Part shown: in pieces, positions 1-5,353 of the stretch
Position numbering within the stretch: position 1 is the first letter of the stretch
Layout: every line of letters starts with the position of its first letter
NCBI GenBank assembly: GCA_000436255.1
Contig: HF990790.1
Location: forward strand, 1-6,097
DNA from: Clostridium sp. CAG:1193
GTDB lineage: Bacteria; Bacillota_I; Bacilli_A; RF39; UBA660
Reading direction: 5' to 3'
Length of the DNA: 6,097 nucleotides
Program-made: the position numbers and the translations under genes
Notes under the pieces: generated by a model
What the model was told of the DNA's origin: nothing
What the model saw: only the letters and a program-made list of their open reading frames with translations
Databases searched by the model: none

Positions 1-59
1 CTACTTATTCTTAATATTTGATTTAATTTCTTGCTATCAATTTCTTCTTTTTTATCCAT
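1..59 (-). CDS. Start of an unidentified gene (partial, 3' end outside window)
   Basis: Reading the minus strand from 59, an ATG opens a frame of 19 complete codons (MDKKEEIDSKKLNQILRIS) that is still open at the window edge. The start is supported by GGTGAT at 68-63, the same element in the same position as at engB. The visible peptide is hydrophilic and lysine/glutamate-rich, with no signal peptide or membrane segment, which fits the start of a cytoplasmic protein, but it is too short to assign a family. It follows engB on the same strand; the gap of 54 nt contains a weak hairpin and T-tract and no convincing promoter, so it may be expressed by read-through from the engB promoter. That it is a gene start is likely; its function is unknown. 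Confidence 0.6.
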   Translation of the reverse strand, partial: MDKKEEIDSKKLNQILRIS

Positions 60-68
60 AATATCACC
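60..68 (-). promoter_or_regulatory. Right-shifted Shine-Dalgarno site for the partial gene
   Basis: GGTGAT at 68-63 lies 3 nt before the ATG at 59. It matches the downstream half of the extended Shine-Dalgarno consensus (AGGAGGTGATC), which pairs with AUCACC in the 16S rRNA tail. Counted from the position of the usual GGAGG core, the spacing to the ATG is about 7 nt, which is normal. The 13-nt string TGGTGATATTATG is identical to that at the engB start. Confidence 0.6.
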
Positions 69-83
69 AATATTAGTATTAAC

Positions 84-115
84 AAAAAATAAAAAATGAT
101 AAGCAAGTTATCATT
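84..115 (-). terminator. Weak hairpin plus T-tract after engB
   Basis: On the minus strand AATGATAA (115-108), loop CTTGC, and TTATCATT (102-95) form a perfect 8-bp stem followed by a T-rich tail interrupted by one A (94-84). The stem begins inside the engB TAA (116-114). Only one of the eight pairs is G-C, so the hairpin is weak. It may terminate poorly, serve as an attenuator that lets some transcription into the next gene, or act as a 3'-end stabiliser. Geometry supports a terminator; strength is doubtful. Confidence 0.45.
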
Positions 116-713
116 AATCTACATCTATAAAATCTAAATATTGTTCAATTCTTTGGTATACTTCTTTTTTACCATCTTTTGTTACGCTTGAAAATAATAT
201 TAAATTATCTCCACTCTCTAAATTAAGAGTATTTAATATTACTTTTTTATATTTTTCTCTTTGTCCAAAAGATATCTTATCTATTTTAGTAGCAATAATT
301 GTTACTTTTAGATTAAAATATTTTAAATATTTATACATTAATTCATCATCTTCAGTAGGTTTATGCCTAAAATCAACAAGCATAAATACTTCTTTTAATT
401 CTTTTCTATTTGCAACATAATCTTCTATCATCTTACCAAATTTCATTTGTGTTTTCTTATCAGTGGCTGCATATCCATATCCAGGAACATCTACTAAGTA
501 AAAATCTTTATTAATTAAATAAAAATTTAATGTTTGTGTTTTACCTGGTTTGCTTGATGTTCTTGCAAAGTTTTTTCTATTTATAATTGTGTTTACAAAA
601 CTACTTTTACCAACATTACTTCTTCCTACAATTAAAAATTCTGGCAATTTATCCGTAGGATATTGACTCTGCCTTACTGCCGATATAAAGAGTTCTGTGC
701 TTATAATTTTCAT
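114..713 (-). CDS. engB: Ribosome biogenesis GTP-binding protein EngB (YsxC/YihA)
   Basis: A 199-residue TrmE-Era-EngA-EngB-type GTPase of normal family length (about 195-210). EngB is an essential cytoplasmic GTPase that binds the assembling 50S subunit and is needed for late large-subunit maturation. All nucleotide-binding motifs are present: G1/P-loop GRSNVGKS at 30-37, the switch I region with PGKTQ at 56-60 (G2 Thr59), G3 DVPG at 75-78 followed by the family-typical YGYA, G4 TKID at 142-145, and a G5-like FSS at 174-176. The ATG at 713 is chosen because GGTGAT sits at 722-717 and because residues from the start match the usual short EngB N-terminus leading into the P-loop. It has its own predicted promoter just upstream (757-729), separating it from the ackA-DHH unit, and a hairpin overlapping its stop codon. 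No key residue is missing. Identification is secure. Confidence 0.97.
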   Translation of the reverse strand: MKIISTELFISAVRQSQYPTDKLPEFLIVGRSNVGKSSFVNTIINRKNFARTSSKPGKTQTLNFYLINKDFYLVDVPGYGYAATDKKTQMKFGKMIEDYVANRKELKEVFMLVDFRHKPTEDDELMYKYLKYFNLKVTIIATKIDKISFGQREKYKKVILNTLNLESGDNLILFSSVTKDGKKEVYQRIEQYLDFIDVD

Positions 714-722
714 AATATCACC
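714..722 (-). promoter_or_regulatory. Right-shifted Shine-Dalgarno site for engB
   Basis: GGTGAT at 722-717 precedes the engB ATG by 3 nt (ATT). It pairs with the AUCACC part of the 16S tail rather than the CCUCC core, so the effective alignment places the start at a normal distance. The same element precedes the gene starting at 59. Confidence 0.65.
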
Positions 723-728
723 ATGTTA

Positions 729-757
729 ATTGTAACAGATATGAAAAAAAAATGCAA
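729..757 (-). promoter_or_regulatory. Predicted housekeeping (sigma-A type) promoter of engB
   Basis: On the minus strand TTGCAT (757-752, 4 of 6 to TTGACA) and TACAAT (734-729, 5 of 6 to TATAAT) are separated by exactly 17 nt. The -10 is preceded by TGT, giving an extended -10 (TGnTACAAT). A T-run fills much of the spacer. Transcription would start about 5-7 nt downstream (near 724-722), leaving a leader of only about 10 nt that consists of the Shine-Dalgarno element. The site lies directly after the terminator of the upstream DHH gene, as expected for a new transcription unit. Confidence 0.65.
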
Positions 758-762
758 ATTAT

Positions 763-786
763 GAAAAAAGACTCATAATAAGTCTT
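763..786 (-). terminator. Intrinsic terminator of the ackA-DHH unit
   Basis: On the minus strand AAGACT (786-781), a 7-nt loop, and AGTCTT (773-768) form a 6-bp stem with two G-C pairs, continued by a run of T to about 764; a second T-run follows at about 750-743. The 5' arm, the loop and the first base of the 3' arm contain the last codons and the TGA stop (775-773) of the DHH gene. The engB promoter starts about 10 nt further on. Confidence 0.6.
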
Positions 787-1735
787 GTTCTCTATCAATA
801 TATTCTTTACATAATAAGTCTAAACGTGAGACTATTTCATCTACTAATGAGAAATCCTGTAATCTAATACCACTTGCAAGTTTATGGCCTCCACCATTAT
901 ATTGCATAGCTATAGTATTAATAACTGGACCTCTTGATCTTACAGATACTCTTACAATCCCTTGTTTTTTATCTTCTGAGAATGTAAGCCACACTAAAAG
1001 TTCATTAATAAATGTTAATTCATTTACCATATTACCAGCACTAGCAGCATCTACACCAAACTGTTTTTGAATATCATCTGTAATAGAAATGTATCCAACT
1101 CCATTTTTAGTTACTTTTAGATTTTGAAGTACATATCCAGAAAATCTTACTTCATCCAAATTTCTCATATACATATTTTCATATAATTCTTTTTTGTCTA
1201 TATCATACTCACTAATAAGTCCAGCGGATACTTGCATTGTTTTGGGACTAGAACAAGGATACAAAAATCTATTTGTATCTGCAATTATACCCATGTATAA
1301 TCTTTCAGCAGCATACTTATTCATTTTTAATTTAGTATTCTTAACTAGATCAACTATTAATTCACAGGTTGATGAAGAGTGCTCATCTATTAATTCTATA
1401 TCGCAAAACTTTTCTTCAAATGGATGATGATCAATTTTAATTTTATATTTAAAATCATTAACTTCTACTCCATCTAATCTTCTTATTATTGGAGTATCAA
1501 GTACGATTAATAAAGTATTATCCTCTATTTTTTCAAGTTCTTTATCGAGTGATCCCATATATTTAAACTTAGATGAATATGCACCCACTGCATAAACTTT
1601 TTTTAAAGGAAAGTTACTTTCTATAATAGTTTTAAGAGCAATTTGTGAACCTAGTGCATCTATATCTGCGCCTATATGTCTTGCAATTACTATATTATCA
1701 TACTTTTTTATTGCCTTATAAATTTCTTTAAACAT
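773..1735 (-). CDS. DHH/DHHA1 phosphoesterase, NrnA/YtqI-like (nanoRNase / pAp phosphatase type)
   Basis: A 320-residue, stand-alone DHH subfamily 1 phosphoesterase of the expected length. Relatives are Mn2+-dependent cytoplasmic enzymes that degrade 2-5 nt RNAs, dephosphorylate 3'-phosphoadenosine 5'-phosphate, or cleave pApA/c-di-AMP products; which activity applies cannot be read here. Visible motifs in order: motif I H20..D24.D26 (RHIGADIDALGSQ), motif II D80 in VLDTP with R85/R86, DHH itself at 102-104, motif IV D153 (GIIADTNRF), then a DHHA1 domain with RSRGP at 266-270 and GGGHKLASG at 281-289. There are no membrane segments or GGDEF/CBS domains, so it is not a GdpP-type protein. The ATG at 1735 shares its A with the ackA TAA (TAATG) and has no good Shine-Dalgarno of its own, implying translation coupled to ackA. 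It ends in TGA with a terminator hairpin built over the stop. Family assignment is firm; the exact substrate is inference. Confidence 0.92.
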   Translation of the reverse strand: MFKEIYKAIKKYDNIVIARHIGADIDALGSQIALKTIIESNFPLKKVYAVGAYSSKFKYMGSLDKELEKIEDNTLLIVLDTPIIRRLDGVEVNDFKYKIKIDHHPFEEKFCDIELIDEHSSSTCELIVDLVKNTKLKMNKYAAERLYMGIIADTNRFLYPCSSPKTMQVSAGLISEYDIDKKELYENMYMRNLDEVRFSGYVLQNLKVTKNGVGYISITDDIQKQFGVDAASAGNMVNELTFINELLVWLTFSEDKKQGIVRVSVRSRGPVINTIAMQYNGGGHKLASGIRLQDFSLVDEIVSRLDLLCKEYIDREQDLL

Positions 1736-2919
1736 TATTTATCAAGCACTAAATTATAAGTGTCTCTTGCTATCATAACTTCCTCATTTGTTGGGATTAA
1801 ATAGCAAGGTATAGATGAATCTTTTGTTGTAATAAGTCTTTCAACACCTCTTACATTATTTGCTTCTTCATCTACTTTAACCCCTAATACTCTTAGTCCT
1901 TCCATTATTTCTTTTCTTGTATTTATTGCATTTTCACCAAGACCTGCTGTAAAGCATATAGCATCAGCTCCACCAAGTAATACATAGTATTTTGCTATAT
2001 ATTCAATAACTCTTCTATTATACATTTTTTCTGCAAGAATACATCTTTTATTACCATTATTTGCTTCTTGTTCAACATCTCTTGCATCACTACTAACACC
2101 ACTTACTCCAAGTAGTCCACTTTTCTTATTTATTGCTGTATCCATTTCACTTGGTGTCATACCTGTAATATTCATAACATAAGGAAGTATTGATGCATCT
2201 ATATCACCACATCTACTACCCATAATAACACCTGCATTTGGTGTAAATCCCATTGATGTATCTATGCACTTACCATTAAGTACAGCACTAATACTTCCAC
2301 CATTACCTAAATGACAAACTATTACTTTAGTATCAGTTCTACCTAATATTTCATTAACTCTTTGTGATACATATTTATGACTTGTTCCATGTGCACCATA
2401 TTTTCTTACACTATATTTTGTATACCATTCATATGGTAACGCATACATATAAGCTTCTTCTGGCATAGTTTGATGGAATGCTGTATCAAATACTGCTGTA
2501 TGAACTGCATTTGGCATAAATTCTTTAAATGCTTTAATTCCAACAAGAGCAGCCGGATTATGTAGAGGTGCTAAAGCACTTAAATCACCAATAATACCTT
2601 CTACCATATCATCAACTACAACTGTCTTATCAAATTTATCTGCCCCTTGTACTATTCTATGTCCTACACCCTTAATTTCTTCAAGAGATTCTACTATATT
2701 ATTTTCAAGTAACTCTTTTGTAAGAAATCCTACTGCAACTGAATGATTAGATAAATCAACTTCTTTTCTTATCTTCTCACCATTTAATTTAATAGTATAA
2801 AAACTATTATCAATACCAATTCTTTCAAATACTCCAGAAATTAGTACTTTTTCCTCTGGCATTTCATACATTTGAAACTTTAATGATGAACTACCTGCAT
2901 TAACTGCTAAAATTTTCAT
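1735..2919 (-). CDS. ackA: Acetate kinase
   Basis: A 394-residue acetate kinase (ATP + acetate to ADP + acetyl phosphate, run in reverse to make ATP in fermenters), of normal length and in the ASKHA fold family. Motifs: N-terminal VNAGSSSLKF from residue 6 (N7), HRIVQG with R88, catalytic D145 in VFDTAFHQ, GAHGTSH with H177, the phosphate loop HLGNGGS at 203-209, IMGSRCGDID with R236, GLGENA at 326-331, and TNEE at 377-380 with E380 as the metal-linked glutamate. All residues known from the Methanosarcina thermophila enzyme have counterparts. I start at the ATG at 2919: AGGAG at 2933-2929 is 9 nt upstream, and the protein then begins MKILAVNAGSS as in the family. A TTG three codons earlier (2928) abuts the Shine-Dalgarno and is rejected. 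No phosphotransacetylase gene is adjacent. It is first in a two-gene unit with the DHH phosphoesterase, with which it overlaps by 1 nt. Confidence 0.97.
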   Translation of the reverse strand: MKILAVNAGSSSLKFQMYEMPEEKVLISGVFERIGIDNSFYTIKLNGEKIRKEVDLSNHSVAVGFLTKELLENNIVESLEEIKGVGHRIVQGADKFDKTVVVDDMVEGIIGDLSALAPLHNPAALVGIKAFKEFMPNAVHTAVFDTAFHQTMPEEAYMYALPYEWYTKYSVRKYGAHGTSHKYVSQRVNEILGRTDTKVIVCHLGNGGSISAVLNGKCIDTSMGFTPNAGVIMGSRCGDIDASILPYVMNITGMTPSEMDTAINKKSGLLGVSGVSSDARDVEQEANNGNKRCILAEKMYNRRVIEYIAKYYVLLGGADAICFTAGLGENAINTRKEIMEGLRVLGVKVDEEANNVRGVERLITTKDSSIPCYLIPTNEEVMIARDTYNLVLDK

Positions 2920-2933
2920 AATAATCAACTCCT
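2920..2933 (-). promoter_or_regulatory. Shine-Dalgarno site fixing the ackA start
   Basis: AGGAG at 2933-2929 is followed by a 9-nt spacer and ATG at 2919. A TTG at 2928-2926 in the same frame touches the site directly, with no spacer, so it cannot be the start. This shortens the longest possible frame by three residues. Confidence 0.8.
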
Positions 2934-2940
2934 ATCAACA

Positions 2941-2946
2941 ATTATA
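2941..2946 (-). promoter_or_regulatory. Predicted -10 element of an ackA promoter
   Basis: A perfect TATAAT at 2946-2941 lies in the 80-nt gap between the ligA terminator and ackA. At a 17-nt spacing the -35 position (2969-2964) reads TACCAA, a poor match, and no TGn extension is present, so the site would depend on the AT-rich surroundings or an activator. Transcription from it would start near 2936-2934 and give a leader of about 15-17 nt, starting just before the Shine-Dalgarno site. Confidence 0.45.
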
Positions 2947-2975
2947 TACTAAAATTAACATTTTTGGTATAAATA

Positions 2976-3010
2976 AAAGAAAAAAAATACATTTATATTT
3001 TAAAATGTAT
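2976..3010 (-). terminator. Intrinsic terminator after ligA
   Basis: On the minus strand ATACATTT (3010-3003), an 8-nt loop, and AAATGTAT (2994-2987) form a perfect 8-bp stem with one G-C pair, followed by an unbroken run of seven further T, then C and more T. The ligA stop codon (TAA, 3002-3000) lies in the loop and the last codons of ligA form the 5' arm. The strong T-tract and the position before a separate predicted promoter make a terminator likely despite the AT-rich stem. Confidence 0.65.
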
Positions 3011-5003
3011 CTTTTATCACATCATTTAATTCACTTTCACCCCAAATTGTTATTCCAAGTGAAACTGCTTTATCATATTTACTTCCAGGATTATCACCCT
3101 TAATTACTACATCAGTCTTTTTACTAACTGAACCAGACACATTTCCACCAAAAGACTCTAATAATTCTTTTATTTCATTTCTGTCTTTAGACAAAGTACC
3201 AGTAATTACAAATGTTTTCCCTGTGATTAAATCATTTTGTTTACTATTTAAACTACCTAAGTATTTCATATTAATACCAAGTTCTTTTAATTTATTTATT
3301 TCACTAATATTCTTTGAATCATTAAAATAATTAATTATACTGTCTGCGATTATATTTCCAATATCATGAATATTACTTAATTCTTCTTTTGTTGTATTAA
3401 TTAAATTATCCATAGTTATATATCTACTAGCAAGTATTTTTGCAGTTTTAGCTCCAACCTGTCTTATTCCAAGACCAAATAATAATTTTTCTAATGAATT
3501 ATTTTTAGACTCTTCAATCGCATTAAGCATATTTGTTACACTTTTTTCTCCATATCCTTCAAGTTCCATAATATCTTTTTTATATTTATCTAATAAATAT
3601 ATATCACTAACTGTTTTTATATATTTAAGATTGTATAAATCTTCAATAATACTTTCTCCAAGCCCATCTATATTCATTGCATCACGACTTACAAAATGAA
3701 TTAAAGATTCAATATTTCTAGCAGGACAATGTTCATTTTTACAAAAATAGTCTGCTTCTCCTTCATTTTTAATTAGAAAACTATCACATATAGGACACTT
3801 TTTAATCATTTCAAAATCTTTTTCTGTGCCTGTTCTTCTTTCTTTTACAGGGCCTAATACAGCAGGTATAACATCACCAGCTTTTATTACTTCTACAATA
3901 TCTCCTATTTTAATATCATGATCTATTACATAAGCTTCATTATGTAATGTTGCTTTTCTTACCGTTGAACCTTGTATTAATACCGGCTCTAAAACAGCAT
4001 TAGGAGTTACCTGACCAGTTCTACCTACAGTAAATATTATATCAGTAAGTTTAGTAAATACTTGTGTTGGGGGGAACTTATATGCAGTTGCCCATTTTGG
4101 ATATTTTGCTGTAAAACCAAGATGTTGTTGCATATTAATATCATTTACTTTTATTACTACTCCATCTATATCATAAGGTAAATTATCTCTGTTTTTAGTC
4201 GCATAATTTATAAATTCGATAACCTCGTTTATATTATTTACAATTCTATTATTTGGATTAGTTTTAAATCCAAGAGTTTTCATATAAAGAAGTGCTTCAT
4301 AATGTGTATTAATACCATAATCCAGTGGATTTGGTAAATGGTATATAAATGTATCTAATTTCCTACTCGCTGCTACTTTTGAATCTAATTGCCTAATTGA
4401 ACCAGCAGCAGCATTTCTAGCATTTTGAAGTAGTGGAAGATTATTTTCTTTTCTGTTTCTATTTATAGTTTCTAAAACTTTTTTACTCATGTATATTTCT
4501 CCACGTACTTCTATATCTATATCTTTATTAATCTTAAGGGGTACTGTTTTAATAGTCCTAACATTATTAGTAATATCTTCACCAACTACCCCATCACCTC
4601 TTGTTGATGCACTTACTAAAGAACCATGCTCATAAGTTAAAGATACAGAAAGCCCGTCTATCTTAAGTTCACATACATATTCTGGATTATATCCTTCCTT
4701 TCTTATTCTTTCATCAAATGCTCTTATCTCACTTTCATTAAATACATTACTTAATGACATCATAGGTATTTTATGTGTAACCTTACTAAATTCATCTAGT
4801 ACTTTACCACCTACTCGATGTGTTGGAGAATTCTCTAATATGTATTCTGGGTATTCACTTTCTAAATCAAATAATTCTCTTATATATTTATCATATTCTT
4901 GATCTGTAATAGTTGGATTATCAAGTGTATGATAATTATAATCTGCTTCATTTATTATTTTTACAAGTTCTTCTATTCTTTTTTTTGCATCTATATTATT
5001 CAT
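3000..5003 (-). CDS. ligA: NAD-dependent DNA ligase LigA
   Basis: A 667-residue, full-length bacterial replicative DNA ligase that seals nicks between Okazaki fragments and in repair, using NAD+ as AMP donor. Domains in order: Ia with the NMN-binding YNYHTLDNP/ITDQEYD region (about 22-38); adenylation domain with catalytic Lys114 in KIDG (114-117), RGDG at 135-138, RGEIYM at 167-172, NARNAAAGS at 194-202, DIDGVVIK at 278-285 and WATAYKFPP at 304-312; OB fold with VGRTGQVTPNAVLEPV at 326-341; zinc finger C403, C406, C421, C426; helix-hairpin-helix region including GLGIRQVGAKTA; and a C-terminal BRCT domain from about 592 (GKTFVITGTL to the end). All key residues are present. I start at ATG 5003: the AAGGA core at 5019-5015 fits this start better than the in-frame TTG at 5009, and homologues begin at this point. 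The start lies 8 nt beyond the end of the preceding membrane-protein gene, so the two are probably cotranscribed. A terminator overlaps its stop. Confidence 0.97.
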   Translation of the reverse strand: MNNIDAKKRIEELVKIINEADYNYHTLDNPTITDQEYDKYIRELFDLESEYPEYILENSPTHRVGGKVLDEFSKVTHKIPMMSLSNVFNESEIRAFDERIRKEGYNPEYVCELKIDGLSVSLTYEHGSLVSASTRGDGVVGEDITNNVRTIKTVPLKINKDIDIEVRGEIYMSKKVLETINRNRKENNLPLLQNARNAAAGSIRQLDSKVAASRKLDTFIYHLPNPLDYGINTHYEALLYMKTLGFKTNPNNRIVNNINEVIEFINYATKNRDNLPYDIDGVVIKVNDINMQQHLGFTAKYPKWATAYKFPPTQVFTKLTDIIFTVGRTGQVTPNAVLEPVLIQGSTVRKATLHNEAYVIDHDIKIGDIVEVIKAGDVIPAVLGPVKERRTGTEKDFEMIKKCPICDSFLIKNEGEADYFCKNEHCPARNIESLIHFVSRDAMNIDGLGESIIEDLYNLKYIKTVSDIYLLDKYKKDIMELEGYGEKSVTNMLNAIEESKNNSLEKLLFGLGIRQVGAKTAKILASRYITMDNLINTTKEELSNIHDIGNIIADSIINYFNDSKNISEINKLKELGINMKYLGSLNSKQNDLITGKTFVITGTLSKDRNEIKELLESFGGNVSGSVSKKTDVVIKGDNPGSKYDKAVSLGITIWGESELNDVIKDTF

Positions 5004-5020
5004 TGTCAAACTTATCCTTT
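5004..5020 (-). promoter_or_regulatory. Shine-Dalgarno site for ligA, inside the upstream gene's end
   Basis: AAAGGA at 5020-5015 overlaps the last codons of the preceding gene (stop TAA at 5014-5012). Measured from the full GGAGG register it is about 9 nt from ATG 5003 but only about 3 nt from the alternative TTG at 5009, which favours the ATG. The TTG cannot be excluded from sequence alone; it would add two residues. Confidence 0.55.
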
Positions 5021-5353
5021 CTTTTTTGTTATGTATGAAATTTGATATTTATCAAGATCAGTAATACTAATTGTTTTATTATCCAAAGACTCTATCAATT
5101 CTTTTTGTATTCCATTTATTTTAACTTTTATGTAACTACTTTTTATACATGGTAAATAATAAATATTATCCTCATCTTCGTATATTTTTTCAAGTGCAGT
5201 ATCACATTCAAAAGCTTCTATACTTTTACTTAAATCAATAATTTCCATATGTTTAGAATACTCTTTATTTTCTTTATCTACATTAAATAATATAATTAGT
5301 AGTATTAAAATTATTATTGTAAAAATTATAATTAACTTTTTATTTAACCCCAT
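5012..5353 (-). CDS. Small single-pass membrane protein of unknown function
   Basis: I do not recognise a named family for this 113-residue protein. Its N-terminus is MGLNKK followed by a very hydrophobic Ile/Leu-rich helix at about 7-23, then a charged segment. By the positive-inside rule the N-terminus is cytoplasmic and residues 25-113 face outside. There is no lipobox cysteine after the helix, so it is an anchored protein rather than a lipoprotein. The outer part has exactly two cysteines, C50 and C69 (YYLPC), which could form a disulfide, then a basic, beta-like stretch (SSYIKVKING), a short helix-like stretch and ISITDLDKYQISYITKKKG. No catalytic motif is visible. The ATG at 5353 is the only usable start (an in-frame stop lies at 5362-5360); it overlaps the nucleotidyltransferase end by 10 nt. 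A GGAGA at 5373-5369 is 15 nt away, too far to be an ideal ribosome site, so coupled translation is likely. It sits 8 nt before ligA. Coding status is likely, because the frame is open, tightly packed and has a coherent topology. Confidence 0.8.
   Translation of the reverse strand: MGLNKKLIIIFTIIILILLIILFNVDKENKEYSKHMEIIDLSKSIEAFECDTALEKIYEDEDNIYYLPCIKSSYIKVKINGIQKELIESLDNKTISITDLDKYQISYITKKKG

Noticed and set aside
773..775. TGA read as tryptophan (Mollicutes-type code)
   Set aside because: TGA ends the DHH gene at the expected family length and sits within a terminator hairpin, and the Trp positions I checked use TGG, so the standard bacterial code fits.
1194..1427. A 77-codon open frame on the plus strand
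   Set aside because: It lies wholly antisense to the well-supported DHH phosphoesterase gene, has no Shine-Dalgarno support and its translation resembles no protein; it is a shadow frame.
2920..2928. TTG at 2928 as the acetate kinase start, adding three residues
   Set aside because: The TTG touches AGGAG with no spacer, while ATG 2919 has a 9-nt spacer and gives the family's usual N-terminus.
5004..5009. TTG at 5009 as the ligA start
   Set aside because: The Shine-Dalgarno register and homologue N-termini favour ATG 5003, though the difference is only two residues.
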